Translations under genes and position numbers: made by a program
The notes under the pieces: generated by a model
Told to the model about the DNA's origin: nothing
Databases searched by the model: none
What the model saw: only the letters and a program-made list of their open reading frames with translations
Source of the DNA: Sphingobacteriales bacterium
GTDB lineage: Bacteria; Bacteroidota; Bacteroidia; CAILMK01; JAAYUY01
Length of the DNA stretch: 52,411 bases
Assembly (NCBI GenBank): GCA_012517435.1
Contig: JAAYUY010000050.1
Span: forward strand, 1 to 52,411
Direction: 5' to 3'
Shown: positions 32,889-42,303 of the stretch, piece after piece
How positions within the stretch are numbered: position 1 is the stretch's first letter
Layout of the letters: each line of letters starts with the position of its first letter

Positions 32889-34098
32889 ATTTTGAAGGCT
32901 TCAGTTCCAGCATCTGCCCCTTAAAGGTGGCATCAGGGTAAAGCAAATATTTTTTTCTGATCAGCAGGAACTGATTTATATCTGATTGCCAACTCTTTCT
33001 GATATTTTCCGGCTGCTCCCCTGCAATTATCTGCTTTCTGAGCTCATCAGTTCCGGCAAGTTTATCAAAAAAGGAATTGAAAAATGTCTCCTTATCGGGA
33101 GAATTGTCATAAAAACCAATCAACCAATGTAAATACAGCATATCTGTATTGACAACAAACTCATTGGCAAAATCAGTCAGCTTAAAGCCAGAGCAGGTTT
33201 TTCCCTCATAGAGGGGTTTATCAGCAATTCCCGGAATTGATTGAGGAGTAAAAGTAAAATTTCCCTGAGTGAAACCTGGTTTACCGATAACTTCAAAAGG
33301 GAAGCCGGTACCTCTGCCAACACTCACATCCGTGCCCTCAAAAAAACACAATGATGGGTACAAAATCATGGCTTCACGTGTACGAAGATTGGGGGAGGGT
33401 GGTATTTCAGGATAATATCGGGTATCATGATCATATCCTGACAGGCTGATTACCTTCAGCTTACATCTGATTCCGTTTTTCAGCCAGCCTTCTCCGTTCA
33501 CCATCAGGGCATATTCGCCTATAGTCATTCCATAAACAACCGGAACTGGATGAAGACCGACAAACGATGTATAAGCAGGTTTTAAAACAGGTCCGTCAAC
33601 ATAATAAGCATGGGGATTTGGTCTGTCGAGTACCATCAATGAAACATTGTTCTCCGCACAGGCTTCCATGACGTAAGCCAAGGTTGAAATATAGGTAAAA
33701 AACCTCACGCCCATATCCTGGATGTCAAAAACAACCAAATCCAATCCTTTCAAATCTTCTGGAGCGGGCTTTTTCTTATCACCATAAAGAGAAATAACCG
33801 GAATCTTTGTCTTGCCATAGTAGCTGTTTCCTACCTTCTCCCCAGCCGACACATTTCCCTGAAGTCCATGCTCAGGCGTAAAAATTTTAACCACCTGCAT
33901 ACCCGAATGTAAAAGACTATCAATCAGTTGTGTTTTGCCGATCACTGAAGTCTGATTAACAACAAGGCCAAGTTTTTTACCACTGAGAAAAGGAAAATAT
34001 TCATTTGTCTGTTCTGCACCGGTTTTAACCTGAGCATTCACTAAATTTGCCAGGCAAATAATCATAAAAAGAACCAACAAAAAACTGTGTTTTACCAT
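32887..34098 (-). CDS. DUF1343 / NamZ-type exo-beta-N-acetylmuramidase
   Basis: 403 residues with signal peptide (FLLVLFMIICLANLVNAQ). The DUF1343 family hallmarks are LGLVVNQTSVIG, KIFTPEHGLQGNVSAGEKVG, DLVVFDIQDMGVRFFTYISTL, VLDRPNPHAYYVDGP and YPSLCFFEGTDVSVGRGTGFPFE. Characterised members (NamZ) release N-acetylmuramic acid from the non-reducing end of peptidoglycan fragments. It should act in the periplasm in cell-wall recycling or degradation. The family-typical Glu in TPEHG and Asp in FDIQD are present. No muramic-acid kinase or etherase gene is adjacent. Its start is 29 bp from the divergent permease start. Confidence 0.88.
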   Translation of the reverse strand: MVKHSFLLVLFMIICLANLVNAQVKTGAEQTNEYFPFLSGKKLGLVVNQTSVIGKTQLIDSLLHSGMQVVKIFTPEHGLQGNVSAGEKVGNSYYGKTKIPVISLYGDKKKPAPEDLKGLDLVVFDIQDMGVRFFTYISTLAYVMEACAENNVSLMVLDRPNPHAYYVDGPVLKPAYTSFVGLHPVPVVYGMTIGEYALMVNGEGWLKNGIRCKLKVISLSGYDHDTRYYPEIPPSPNLRTREAMILYPSLCFFEGTDVSVGRGTGFPFEVIGKPGFTQGNFTFTPQSIPGIADKPLYEGKTCSGFKLTDFANEFVVNTDMLYLHWLIGFYDNSPDKETFFNSFFDKLAGTDELRKQIIAGEQPENIRKSWQSDINQFLLIRKKYLLYPDATFKGQMLELKPSK

Positions 34099-34127
34099 AT
34101 TAACCGGAAATTAATTTAACGAAATCA

Positions 34128-35345
34128 TTGAATCTTGAATTATACATAGCAAAAAGGCTTACTTTCAGGTCAAAACGAACATTTTCAAAGACTATTGTTT
34201 TCATTGCCATCTTTGCCATTGCCCTGAGTATTGCCATCATGATCATTTCCATCTCTATTGTCAAAGGGTACCAGAAACAAATCAAGGAAAAGCTCACCGG
34301 CTTTGCCTCTCATATTCAGGTAACGCGTACAAAATTAGTGTACACCTATGAAAGCGAACCCGTAGATTATTCACAAAACTATGTACGAACGATTCAGAAA
34401 CACCCGGGTTTTGATCATATTCAGGTGTTTGCCAATAAACCGGGTATCATTTCAACTGCCAGCGATATTGAGGGTATCATTTTAAAAGGCGTTTCAGCTG
34501 ACTTTAAACCTGATTTTCTGAAAAAAATGATGGTTTCGGGAAAGATTCCCGATTTCTCCCGTTCTTCCGCTGAAAACAGCATCGTGATTTCCGAATTCAT
34601 TGCCAAAAGGCTTCAAGTTAAAACAGGAGACCCGCTTATTGTTTATTTTGTTCAGAATCCACCCCGGACCCGTAAATTCACCATTTCGGGCATTTACAGT
34701 ACCGGAATAGAAGAACTGGATAAGGTTTTCGCCATTTGCGACATCAGGCACATTCAAAAACTGAATGGATGGCAGGAAAATCAGATTGGCGGTTATGAAA
34801 TATTTATCAATGATTTTAAACAAATTCAATTCCTGAACGAAATTTCCCGCGCTGCAGCCCCCTTCGACCAGGACTCAAAAATGATTACCGAAATTTACCC
34901 TCAGATCTTCGACTGGCTTAATTTACTGAATGTCAATGTAAGGGTCATTCTGATTCTTATGATTCTCGTAGCAGTCGTAAACATGACAACAGCTCTGCTG
35001 GTGATTATTGTCGAAAAAACTTCCATGATAGCCATACTTAAATCACTGGGAGCAAGGAATTTCTCTGTGTCAAAAATTTTCATTTATCATTCAGCCATGC
35101 TTATCTCTGCTGGTATTCTGATTGGAAATATCTTTGCCTTTACCCTTTTATTTCTTCAATATCAGTTTCATTTTTTCACACTTCCTCCCGAACATTATTA
35201 TTTGAGTTATGTTCCGGTGATGTTTACCTGGGATCTTTTTATCATTCTAAATGTTCTGTCATTTTTGCTCTGTACGCTGGCAATGCTCATGCCTGCTGCT
35301 TTCGTTTCTCGCATCTCACCCATCAGGGCACTGCGATTTCAATAA
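34128..35345 (+). CDS. FtsX/LolC-like ABC transporter permease
   Basis: 405 residues from a TTG at 34128, which gives the family-typical opening LELYIAKRL. One membrane helix near residue 25-45, a large periplasmic MacB-PCD-like domain, and three C-terminal helices (RVILILMILVAVVNMTTALLVIIVEK, then two more), ending in the FtsX-family motif VSRISPIRALRF. The segment EKTSMIAILKSLGAR matches the cytoplasmic coupling region of LolC/E permeases. The partner ATPase is not in the neighbourhood. Probably lipoprotein release or envelope transport; which one is not resolvable. Confidence 0.85.
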   Translation: MNLELYIAKRLTFRSKRTFSKTIVFIAIFAIALSIAIMIISISIVKGYQKQIKEKLTGFASHIQVTRTKLVYTYESEPVDYSQNYVRTIQKHPGFDHIQVFANKPGIISTASDIEGIILKGVSADFKPDFLKKMMVSGKIPDFSRSSAENSIVISEFIAKRLQVKTGDPLIVYFVQNPPRTRKFTISGIYSTGIEELDKVFAICDIRHIQKLNGWQENQIGGYEIFINDFKQIQFLNEISRAAAPFDQDSKMITEIYPQIFDWLNLLNVNVRVILILMILVAVVNMTTALLVIIVEKTSMIAILKSLGARNFSVSKIFIYHSAMLISAGILIGNIFAFTLLFLQYQFHFFTLPPEHYYLSYVPVMFTWDLFIILNVLSFLLCTLAMLMPAAFVSRISPIRALRFQ

Positions 35346-35515
35346 CTCCTTCCTTTTAATTATTCCTCAGTAGTCTTCATTCCTGCTATTTTTCAATTAA
35401 TCAGAGTTATTGCTCATAAAAAAAGTAACCTCTTTCTTTTCAGCGGAATTATCCTGTAAGCAAAAGAATGATCTGATAAATATCAAGTTATATAGATGTG
35501 ACTGTTTTAAATACG

Positions 35516-37810
35516 ATGGCTATGAAAAAGATTGTAACTCAAGGGATTCTGCTGTTTATATCAAGCTATTTCCTGATATTGGTAAATGTCAATGCACAAA
35601 GTGTCAGATTCGACAGAGACAACAATAACGGAATCCATTCAAAAAGCAGTTCTGCATTAAATCTGACCACACAAGGCACTGTTGAAGCATGGTTTTATCT
35701 GGATAATTACGATAATTTTGCCGGAATTGTCCATAAAGGCGACAGAAAAGATTTCAGTGATGAGGCTTACACCCTTCAGTTATGGAATAACAATAAATTA
35801 TATTTTGCGCTTGTCAACGGGGCCAATGAGGTATCATTGCAGACATCTTCTTCGCTCAGTACAGGCAGGTGGTATCATGTTGCAGCATGCTGGAACCAAT
35901 CCGGTATTGATTTATATTTAAACGGACAACTTGAAAATACAACCTCAAGCTCTCTTACCTTATCTTATTCCAACCTGAGCGACACCACCCGCAACGGATT
36001 AAACATTGGCATGCAGTTAAATGAGGATTACGATAAAACGTACAAGAAACTTAGTTTAAGTGGCTATGTTGATGAGGTAAGAATCTGGAACACCAAATTA
36101 AGTGCTTATCAGGTTCAGAAAAGGATGTTTGAAGAAATCACCAGTTCTGATTCTCTATGGAATAATCTGATTGGATACTTTAAAATGAATGAAGGAACAG
36201 GAAAAATGGTTTATGATATTAAAAACAATAGTAACCCGGGTATTTTTATCCCTAATACAACAAAACGTCCTGTATGGTATTCAACAGCCTTTCCGAAAGA
36301 AATTACTTGGACAGGAACAAGCTCAGACGACTGGGACAACGAAAACAACTGGGATATTAAAATTAAACCTCATGGTTATGCAAAGGTAAATATCCCTTCT
36401 TCAGCCTCAAACTATCCTAAAATTCAAAACTCCAACTCAAAGGCAAAAGACATGAATATCGAATCAGGGGCATGCCTCCGGGTTTCAAGCAATAAAACGC
36501 TGAATGTCAATGGAGACCTGATATTGAAAGCAGGGAATAATAAAACTGCAGCCATACTGGATGAAGGGAATGTTTCTGTTACAGGAAATATTATTATTGA
36601 AAGAATTATCACTGCAAACGGGTGGCACTATGTTTCGTCACCGGTTGCAAATGCAAACAGCAACTATTTCTGGGGGTCAGCATTGTACTACTATAATGAA
36701 CCAACCTCTGAGTGGGTAAAAGTAACCAATAACCAGACACTGACCACAATGAAAGGATATGATGCATATATCAAAACTAACAACAAAACCATCAACCTTC
36801 AGGGCAACCTGAACAAAGGGAATTACAGCATATCACTGACAGCCGCAAAAGATGGATACAATCTTGTCGGGAATCCCTACCCCTGCACCATTGACTGGGA
36901 TGCAGCCAGCGGATGGACAAAAACAAATATCACAGGTGCTATATATATTTGGGACCCTGCCATTAACAATTATATGAGCTATGCAAACGGTGCTGGCACA
37001 AATGGTGGTTCGAGATATATTCCGGCTACTCAGGGATTTTTTGTAAAAGCTAATGCCGGAGGTGGAAGCCTCGCCATTAATAACAACGCCAGGGTCTCCA
37101 CTATGTCGGTCAATCACAGGTCAACGGCTTCCAATGTACTTTCCCTTAAGGTTTTGAATGAAAATTATTCCGATGAAACCATCATCAGGTTTAACTCCAA
37201 TGCTTCATTTGAATTTGACGATCAATATGATGCAGACAAATTACTGAGTTTCGACCTGAATGTTCCTCAAATCTTTACTGTCAATTCTGACCAGAGAAAT
37301 TATTCTATCAATACCATCCCTGAACTGGTCAACTCATATTCTGTTAATCTTTCATTGATTGCCAATATAACCGGTAACTATCAGATAAGTCCGGATTTTC
37401 TAAACATGGATCCGGGGATTGAAGTATTTCTGGAAGATAAATTCAACGGCAATATTCATAACCTTCGCCAGGGAAATTATTTATTTACATCAACCAATAT
37501 CGACAATCCCGACCGCTTTGTCCTTCATTTTATTCAGTCAAAGAAAATTACCGATCTTTCGGAAAACGCAGATAATCAGATTCGTATCTTTAACAGCAGC
37601 CATCATCTTTATCTTATTTTCCCTGAAAATAAAATGGAAGCTGAAAATGTTACGGTCAATATTTTTGACATGCTGGGTAAAAATGTTTATTCACGGAAAT
37701 TAAATAACCCTTACGGCCAGATGATTATTGAAGTTCCGTTATTACATGGAAATTACATCGTTCAGTTAATGACTTCCGGTCAAACGATAAATAAAAATCT
37801 CTCTTTCTGA
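35516..37810 (+). CDS. LamG-domain secreted protein with T9SS sorting domain
   Basis: 764 residues from the ATG at 35516 (a second ATG two codons on; an in-frame GTG upstream is less likely). Signal peptide ends VNVNAQ. Residues about 25-240 are a LamG/concanavalin-like domain (TVEAWFYLDNYDNFAGIVHKG, RWYHVAACWNQSGIDLYLNG, GYVDEVRIWN). Next comes a TWTGTSSDDWDNENNW module common in Bacteroidota surface proteins, then NLVGNPYPCTIDW and a C-terminal T9SS-type domain (VTVNIFDMLGKNVYSRKL, GNYIVQLMTSG). Probably a surface glycan- or matrix-binding protein. A terminator follows. Confidence 0.82.
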   Translation: MAMKKIVTQGILLFISSYFLILVNVNAQSVRFDRDNNNGIHSKSSSALNLTTQGTVEAWFYLDNYDNFAGIVHKGDRKDFSDEAYTLQLWNNNKLYFALVNGANEVSLQTSSSLSTGRWYHVAACWNQSGIDLYLNGQLENTTSSSLTLSYSNLSDTTRNGLNIGMQLNEDYDKTYKKLSLSGYVDEVRIWNTKLSAYQVQKRMFEEITSSDSLWNNLIGYFKMNEGTGKMVYDIKNNSNPGIFIPNTTKRPVWYSTAFPKEITWTGTSSDDWDNENNWDIKIKPHGYAKVNIPSSASNYPKIQNSNSKAKDMNIESGACLRVSSNKTLNVNGDLILKAGNNKTAAILDEGNVSVTGNIIIERIITANGWHYVSSPVANANSNYFWGSALYYYNEPTSEWVKVTNNQTLTTMKGYDAYIKTNNKTINLQGNLNKGNYSISLTAAKDGYNLVGNPYPCTIDWDAASGWTKTNITGAIYIWDPAINNYMSYANGAGTNGGSRYIPATQGFFVKANAGGGSLAINNNARVSTMSVNHRSTASNVLSLKVLNENYSDETIIRFNSNASFEFDDQYDADKLLSFDLNVPQIFTVNSDQRNYSINTIPELVNSYSVNLSLIANITGNYQISPDFLNMDPGIEVFLEDKFNGNIHNLRQGNYLFTSTNIDNPDRFVLHFIQSKKITDLSENADNQIRIFNSSHHLYLIFPENKMEAENVTVNIFDMLGKNVYSRKLNNPYGQMIIEVPLLHGNYIVQLMTSGQTINKNLSF

Positions 37811-37838
37811 GGCTCGTTGCTGTAAACCATTGTTCACC

Positions 37839-37866
37839 AGGCTGTCTGTTACAGGCAGCCTTTTTT
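37839..37866 (+). terminator. Intrinsic terminator after the LamG protein gene
   Basis: AGGCTGTCTG (37839-37848) pairs with CAGGCAGCCT (37852-37861) with one G-U pair and a 3-nt loop, then a T-run. It abuts the stop of the convergent DUF4249 gene. Confidence 0.8.
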
Positions 37867-38788
37867 ATTTGACAATAATCTGACGATAAACTGCACCATA
37901 TCCGCCCCAGATACCCAGCCCCCCTTTAATATTAGATTTGATCTGAACAGGAACCGCATAAGGACCTCCGCTTGAAACCGAGTTTTCAAAAGTGCTCCAG
38001 AAAGTATAGTGATCAAAATCAATCGTACATAGTTTAACACTCACAGTATCACCTACTTTGTAAACGCCATAGGTCAGCGGATTAAAATCTGCCACACGGG
38101 GTTCACCTCTGACAACTGGTACAATCAGACTTTGCCCATCTACCAGTTTGTCGTCAAATACGGAACGGAAACGGTTAGGATAATAGGCTCCGTTGTTGAC
38201 ACTTGTAAAATACCGGTAATAGTTTTTTTCTCCTGCCCTGTCGGTTATGGTCATTTTGATAAGCTTCAGACTATCATTCTTCGGGTCCGGATGATGTTCA
38301 ACCCAAAGAGAATCAGGAACAACAGGCTTGGGGATGGTGGTTTTTGCCTCCAATCTGAAAGTATCTTTAACTATGGAAAGAGAATAGGTTTTACCTGTTT
38401 CTCCAAACATTGAAATCGTGGTATATATAACAAAATCCAGTTTTTTCAGGTCTTCTACCGAAAGTTGCAAAAAGGCAGATAAAAATCCGGCAATGGAATC
38501 AGGAAGGTTTTTAAAATTAAGCTCAAAAAGATTGACTGTTTTAGTCCCGTCCGAGACTTTTATATCTGCACCTGAAACATATATTCCTGAAAGAGTACTG
38601 ACATCTGTTTTTGAAAAATAAGGCATTGTTCTGGTCAGAATGACAATGGGAGGCATGTTGGGTTCGATGAAGCCCTCCACAACAAGCTGGTCGGCTCCTT
38701 CAGGCAATTTAATTGTTATTTCCTCCTCACAACCCATTAAGATGATCAACCCTGAAAAAATCAAATATTTAAGCCATTTTCTTATCAT
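37865..38788 (-). CDS. DUF4249 lipoprotein, partner of a TonB receptor
   Basis: 307 residues. The lipobox is FSGLIILMGCEEE with Cys20. The following ADQLVVEGFIEPNMPPIVILTRTMPYF is the DUF4249 opening; the rest is beta-rich and ends in a short basic tail. It begins 4 nt after the TonB-dependent receptor stop, so the two form an operon. By analogy with SusD-like pairs it may be a surface-exposed accessory lipoprotein for the receptor, but the ligand is unknown. Confidence 0.85.
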   Translation of the reverse strand: MIRKWLKYLIFSGLIILMGCEEEITIKLPEGADQLVVEGFIEPNMPPIVILTRTMPYFSKTDVSTLSGIYVSGADIKVSDGTKTVNLFELNFKNLPDSIAGFLSAFLQLSVEDLKKLDFVIYTTISMFGETGKTYSLSIVKDTFRLEAKTTIPKPVVPDSLWVEHHPDPKNDSLKLIKMTITDRAGEKNYYRYFTSVNNGAYYPNRFRSVFDDKLVDGQSLIVPVVRGEPRVADFNPLTYGVYKVGDTVSVKLCTIDFDHYTFWSTFENSVSSGGPYAVPVQIKSNIKGGLGIWGGYGAVYRQIIVK

Positions 38789-38792
38789 CCTG

Positions 38793-41156
38793 TTAAAATT
38801 TAAAATTCCATGTTACGGAAGGAATAATCGGGAACAGGCTCACCTTTTTCGCTTGTATGTCCAAGGTTCCCTTTAACGGATCTCCTTCTGTATCTATATA
38901 AAGGAAATAAACATTTTTATGGTTATACACATTGTAAATGGAAAAAACCCACTCACTGTCTATTTTTCGCTCTTTTTTCGATTTGATAGTGGCTGAAATA
39001 TCAAGCCGGTGGTACGGTTCAATCCGGTAGCTGTTTCGGGGCATATATTCGTTAACCAACGTATTTTCAATGATATATCTTCTCATGGGCAAGGTAGTAG
39101 CCACACCTGTTCCGTAAATAAATGTCGCCCCGAAAGAAATTCTGTCATTCAGCTGATAAAGTAATACAACAGACAGGTCGTGTGTACGGTCAAACTTTGC
39201 AGGAAAATCTTTGGTTACCAGATCTTCAAAATGGCGGGTGGTCTTTGATAAAGTGTACCCGATCCAACCCGTAAAGTCACCATATTTTTTATTGATAAAC
39301 AATTCAAGTCCATACGACTTACCTTCTCCAAAAACAAAATCCCATTCGAGTTCCCTGCCAAGTTCTTCAATATATCCATCCCTGAACTCTATCTGATTGA
39401 ACATTTTTTTATAGTAAACTTCAACTGATGTCTCAAAACTGTTATCGAGGAAATTTCTGAAATAGCCGGCAGAAAACTGGTAGCCGCTTTGAGGTTTCAC
39501 CATTTTCGAACTGGGCACCCATACATCAGTCGGCAATGTGGAAGTGGAGTTTGAAACGAGATGAATGTATTGTTTGTTGTAATTGGCTGACAGCTTGACC
39601 GATGCCTTTTGCGACAACATAATTCTGATATTGATTCTGGGCTCCAATCCACTGTAGGTTTTATTCCCGTCACCGGCTCTGAAATACTGAGTATCGTAAA
39701 TAACTCCCTCATCATTTTTAAGCAAAACCGAATAGGGAGGAACTATCGTAAACGTTGAAAATCTTAATCCAGATGTTATTTTTAACCAGTCATTCAGGTC
39801 GTAGTCGTCTGAAAAGTAAACTGCTGTTTCGTGGGCATATTTTCTTTTCAGGTCATCCGTATTGATATTAAGTCCGTCAGCAGTTGAAGCACGTGCTGTA
39901 CTGGGAATAAAGGTATGATAAACGTATTCTGTACCAAAATTTATTTTATGCAGCAAACCGGGGTAATATCCGAAATCTGTCTTGACATTAATATCTTTTA
40001 TTCCTGAAAAGAAATTGACCTTAAAATTGTCATTATCCACATCCAGCCTGAAATTGTAATCATTGTAGATAAAAGACGCATTCATAAACAATTTGTCACT
40101 GAATAAATGATTCCACCGGAGGGTGGTTGTATAGTTACCCCATGGGATGCTGACTTTGAAATCATTGTCGGGGCTGTGGAAAGTAAATACATCATCCCCC
40201 AGATAGGCTGATAAAAAGAGCCTGTCTTTCTGACTGAAGAGATAATTTACTTTTGCATTGAAATCATAAAAATAATAACCATTCCCGGAAAAATTTGTAT
40301 TTTTGATAAACGGCTGAATCAGAAAATCGGCATAGGTTCTCCTTCCCGCAAACAAAAAAGAACTTTTATCTTTTACAATCGGGCCTTCGAGCATCAGTCT
40401 CGAAGAAATAAGTCCAATACCTCCTGAGGTATGATAACTTCTGTTATTTCCTTCTTTCATGGTTACATCCAAAACGGATGAAAGCCTTCCTCCAAATTCT
40501 GCAGGCATCCCTCCTTTGTAAAGGCTCAGGCTATTGACCGCATCCGCATTAAAAACAGAAAAGAAACCGAACAAATGGCCTGTATTAAATACAGGAGCCT
40601 CGTCAAGCAAAACCAGATTCTGGTCAGCTCCTCCTCCCCTGACATAAAATCCGACATTCCCTTCCCCTGCCGACATCACACCCGGCAAAAGCTGTATGGT
40701 TTTTAGTATATCCACTTCTCCAAGTATGGCAGGTAGTTCTTTTATTACTTCAGGCTTCAGGTCAATTTTTCCCACATCACCACTGGTAACATTTTCATTT
40801 TTACGCTCAGCCTTGATTTCTACTTCGCTTGCAACCACCACTGTTGGCTGAAGCTCAATATTTTGCTGAATATTTTTGGAAAGAGAAATTGTCATCTCCT
40901 TTGCTTCATAACCCACATAAGAAATCTTCAGATGGTATTTCCCGGCAGGCAACTGAAGGGAATAAAATCCATAATGGTTGGTAATAGTACCTTTCTCTAT
41001 TTCAACCACATAGATGGATGCACCCAGTAAGCCTTCTCCTGATGAAGCATCTTTCACATACCCGCTGATCGAGTATTTTGATTGCGTAAAACCAATAAAT
41101 GGCAACATAATGAAACAAAATGCCATCAGCAGGTTAATTTTTCCTCCGGAATTCAT
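38793..41156 (-). CDS. TonB-dependent outer-membrane receptor with CarboxypepD-reg-like domain
   Basis: 787 residues. Signal peptide ends FIGFTQ. Residues about 27-110 are the carboxypeptidase-regulatory-like beta-sandwich (ISGYVKDASSGEGLLGASIYV, YEAKEMTISL). The plug domain follows (ILKTIQLLPGVMSAGEGNVGFYVRGGGADQNLVLLDEAPVF in pieces, LSSVLDVTMKEG). The remainder is a 22-stranded barrel ending in WNFKF with terminal Phe. It takes up a substrate across the outer membrane using TonB energy; the paired lipoprotein is DUF4249, not SusD, so glycans are not specifically implied. Confidence 0.93.
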   Translation of the reverse strand: MNSGGKINLLMAFCFIMLPFIGFTQSKYSISGYVKDASSGEGLLGASIYVVEIEKGTITNHYGFYSLQLPAGKYHLKISYVGYEAKEMTISLSKNIQQNIELQPTVVVASEVEIKAERKNENVTSGDVGKIDLKPEVIKELPAILGEVDILKTIQLLPGVMSAGEGNVGFYVRGGGADQNLVLLDEAPVFNTGHLFGFFSVFNADAVNSLSLYKGGMPAEFGGRLSSVLDVTMKEGNNRSYHTSGGIGLISSRLMLEGPIVKDKSSFLFAGRRTYADFLIQPFIKNTNFSGNGYYFYDFNAKVNYLFSQKDRLFLSAYLGDDVFTFHSPDNDFKVSIPWGNYTTTLRWNHLFSDKLFMNASFIYNDYNFRLDVDNDNFKVNFFSGIKDINVKTDFGYYPGLLHKINFGTEYVYHTFIPSTARASTADGLNINTDDLKRKYAHETAVYFSDDYDLNDWLKITSGLRFSTFTIVPPYSVLLKNDEGVIYDTQYFRAGDGNKTYSGLEPRINIRIMLSQKASVKLSANYNKQYIHLVSNSTSTLPTDVWVPSSKMVKPQSGYQFSAGYFRNFLDNSFETSVEVYYKKMFNQIEFRDGYIEELGRELEWDFVFGEGKSYGLELFINKKYGDFTGWIGYTLSKTTRHFEDLVTKDFPAKFDRTHDLSVVLLYQLNDRISFGATFIYGTGVATTLPMRRYIIENTLVNEYMPRNSYRIEPYHRLDISATIKSKKERKIDSEWVFSIYNVYNHKNVYFLYIDTEGDPLKGTLDIQAKKVSLFPIIPSVTWNFKF

Positions 41157-41284
41157 AATTTTATAAATCGTCAGAATTATTGCAAAATCTTAACCATATT
41201 AACAAAAGGCAGTTTGTTTTTGTTCAGTTGTCATATTTTGTCAAAAAACAATTTTTCTGCTTCAGGTATCATGATGTAATAACC

Positions 41285-41292
41285 TAAATTTG
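41285..41292 (+). promoter_or_regulatory. Putative -7 element (TAAATTTG) for the deoxyhypusine-synthase-like gene
   Basis: TAAATTTG followed by CC is an exact TAnnTTTG match 31 nt before the ATG at 41324. No clear -33 TTTG. The rest of 41157-41284 is AT-rich with no gene. Confidence 0.5.
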
Positions 41293-41323
41293 CCTTAAAA
41301 TTAACAGTTAAATTAAATTGAAT

Positions 41324-42301
41324 ATGGACAAGAAAGGACCCGTCAGCCGGTTTATCATTGAAAATTTCAGGCATTTCAATGCAGCCACTTTGATTGATGC
41401 TGCCCGTGCCTATGAAGAACAATTAAATCAGGGTAATAAAATGATGATTACGCTGGCCGGTGCTATGAGTACGGCTGAGCTTGGAATTACTCTGGCCGAA
41501 ATGATCAGGCAGGACAAGGTTCACATCATCACCTGCACGGGTGCCAACCTCGAAGAAGATGTCTTTAATCTCGTGGCACATGACTATTACAAAAGAGTGC
41601 CCCACTACCGCGATTTATCTCCTTCCGATGAATATGATTTACTGACAAATCATTTCAACAGGGTTACCGACACCTGCATTCCTGAAGAAGAAGCCATGCG
41701 GCATATCGAACATCACCTGGTTGAAGAATGGGTGAAAGCAACTAAAAATGGTACCAGACACTTTCCACATGAATTTTTTTACAACATCCTGCTTGGCGGA
41801 AAGCTGAAAGACAATTATCAGATTGAACCTAAACATTCCTGGTTGCTGGCAGCTGCTGAGAAAAATATCCCTGTTATAGTCCCGGGCTGGGAAGATTCCA
41901 CCTGCGGAAATTTCTTCGCTGCTCATTGCATTGAAGGCCTTATCAAACCTGAAATCCTTAAACATGGTGTTCAATATATGATGTTTCTGGCCGACTGGTA
42001 CCAGAAAAATGCAGGGAAAAACGGAATAGGTTTCTTTCAGATAGGTGGCGGTATTGCAGGCGATTTCCCCATCTGTGTGGTTCCCATGCTTCACCAGGAC
42101 CTTCAACTGGAAAATATTCCGGTATGGTCGTATTTCTGCCAGATCAGTGATTCAACGACCAGTTACGGATCATATTCCGGTGCAGTACCCAATGAAAAAA
42201 TTACATGGGGAAAACTTGGTATTGACACACCCAAATTCATCATCGAGTCTGATGCAACCATAGTTGCACCTTTGATTTTTGCCTATCTCTTAGGTTTATA
42301 A
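41324..42301 (+). CDS. Deoxyhypusine synthase-like enzyme
   Basis: 325 residues from the ATG at 41324 (a TTG two codons upstream is less likely). Family features: MITLAGAMSTAELGITLAEMI, HIITCTGANLEEDVFNLV (NAD-binding region), VPGWEDSTCGNFFAAHC, GIGFFQIGGGIAGDFPI and DSTTSYGSYSGAVPNEKITWGKL. The Lys in WGK (residue 297) is in the place of the catalytic Lys of deoxyhypusine synthase. The eukaryotic and archaeal enzyme modifies eIF5A with the aminobutyl group of spermidine; bacteria have no eIF5A. Bacterial homologues are therefore thought to use a polyamine acceptor, for example to make homospermidine. The substrate is not provable here. Confidence 0.88.
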   Translation: MDKKGPVSRFIIENFRHFNAATLIDAARAYEEQLNQGNKMMITLAGAMSTAELGITLAEMIRQDKVHIITCTGANLEEDVFNLVAHDYYKRVPHYRDLSPSDEYDLLTNHFNRVTDTCIPEEEAMRHIEHHLVEEWVKATKNGTRHFPHEFFYNILLGGKLKDNYQIEPKHSWLLAAAEKNIPVIVPGWEDSTCGNFFAAHCIEGLIKPEILKHGVQYMMFLADWYQKNAGKNGIGFFQIGGGIAGDFPICVVPMLHQDLQLENIPVWSYFCQISDSTTSYGSYSGAVPNEKITWGKLGIDTPKFIIESDATIVAPLIFAYLLGL

Positions 42302-42303
42302 TC

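Noticed and set aside
41639-42106. 155-codon minus-strand frame antisense to the deoxyhypusine-synthase-like gene
   Set aside because: The opposite strand is a clearly conserved enzyme; this reading is a composition-driven shadow.
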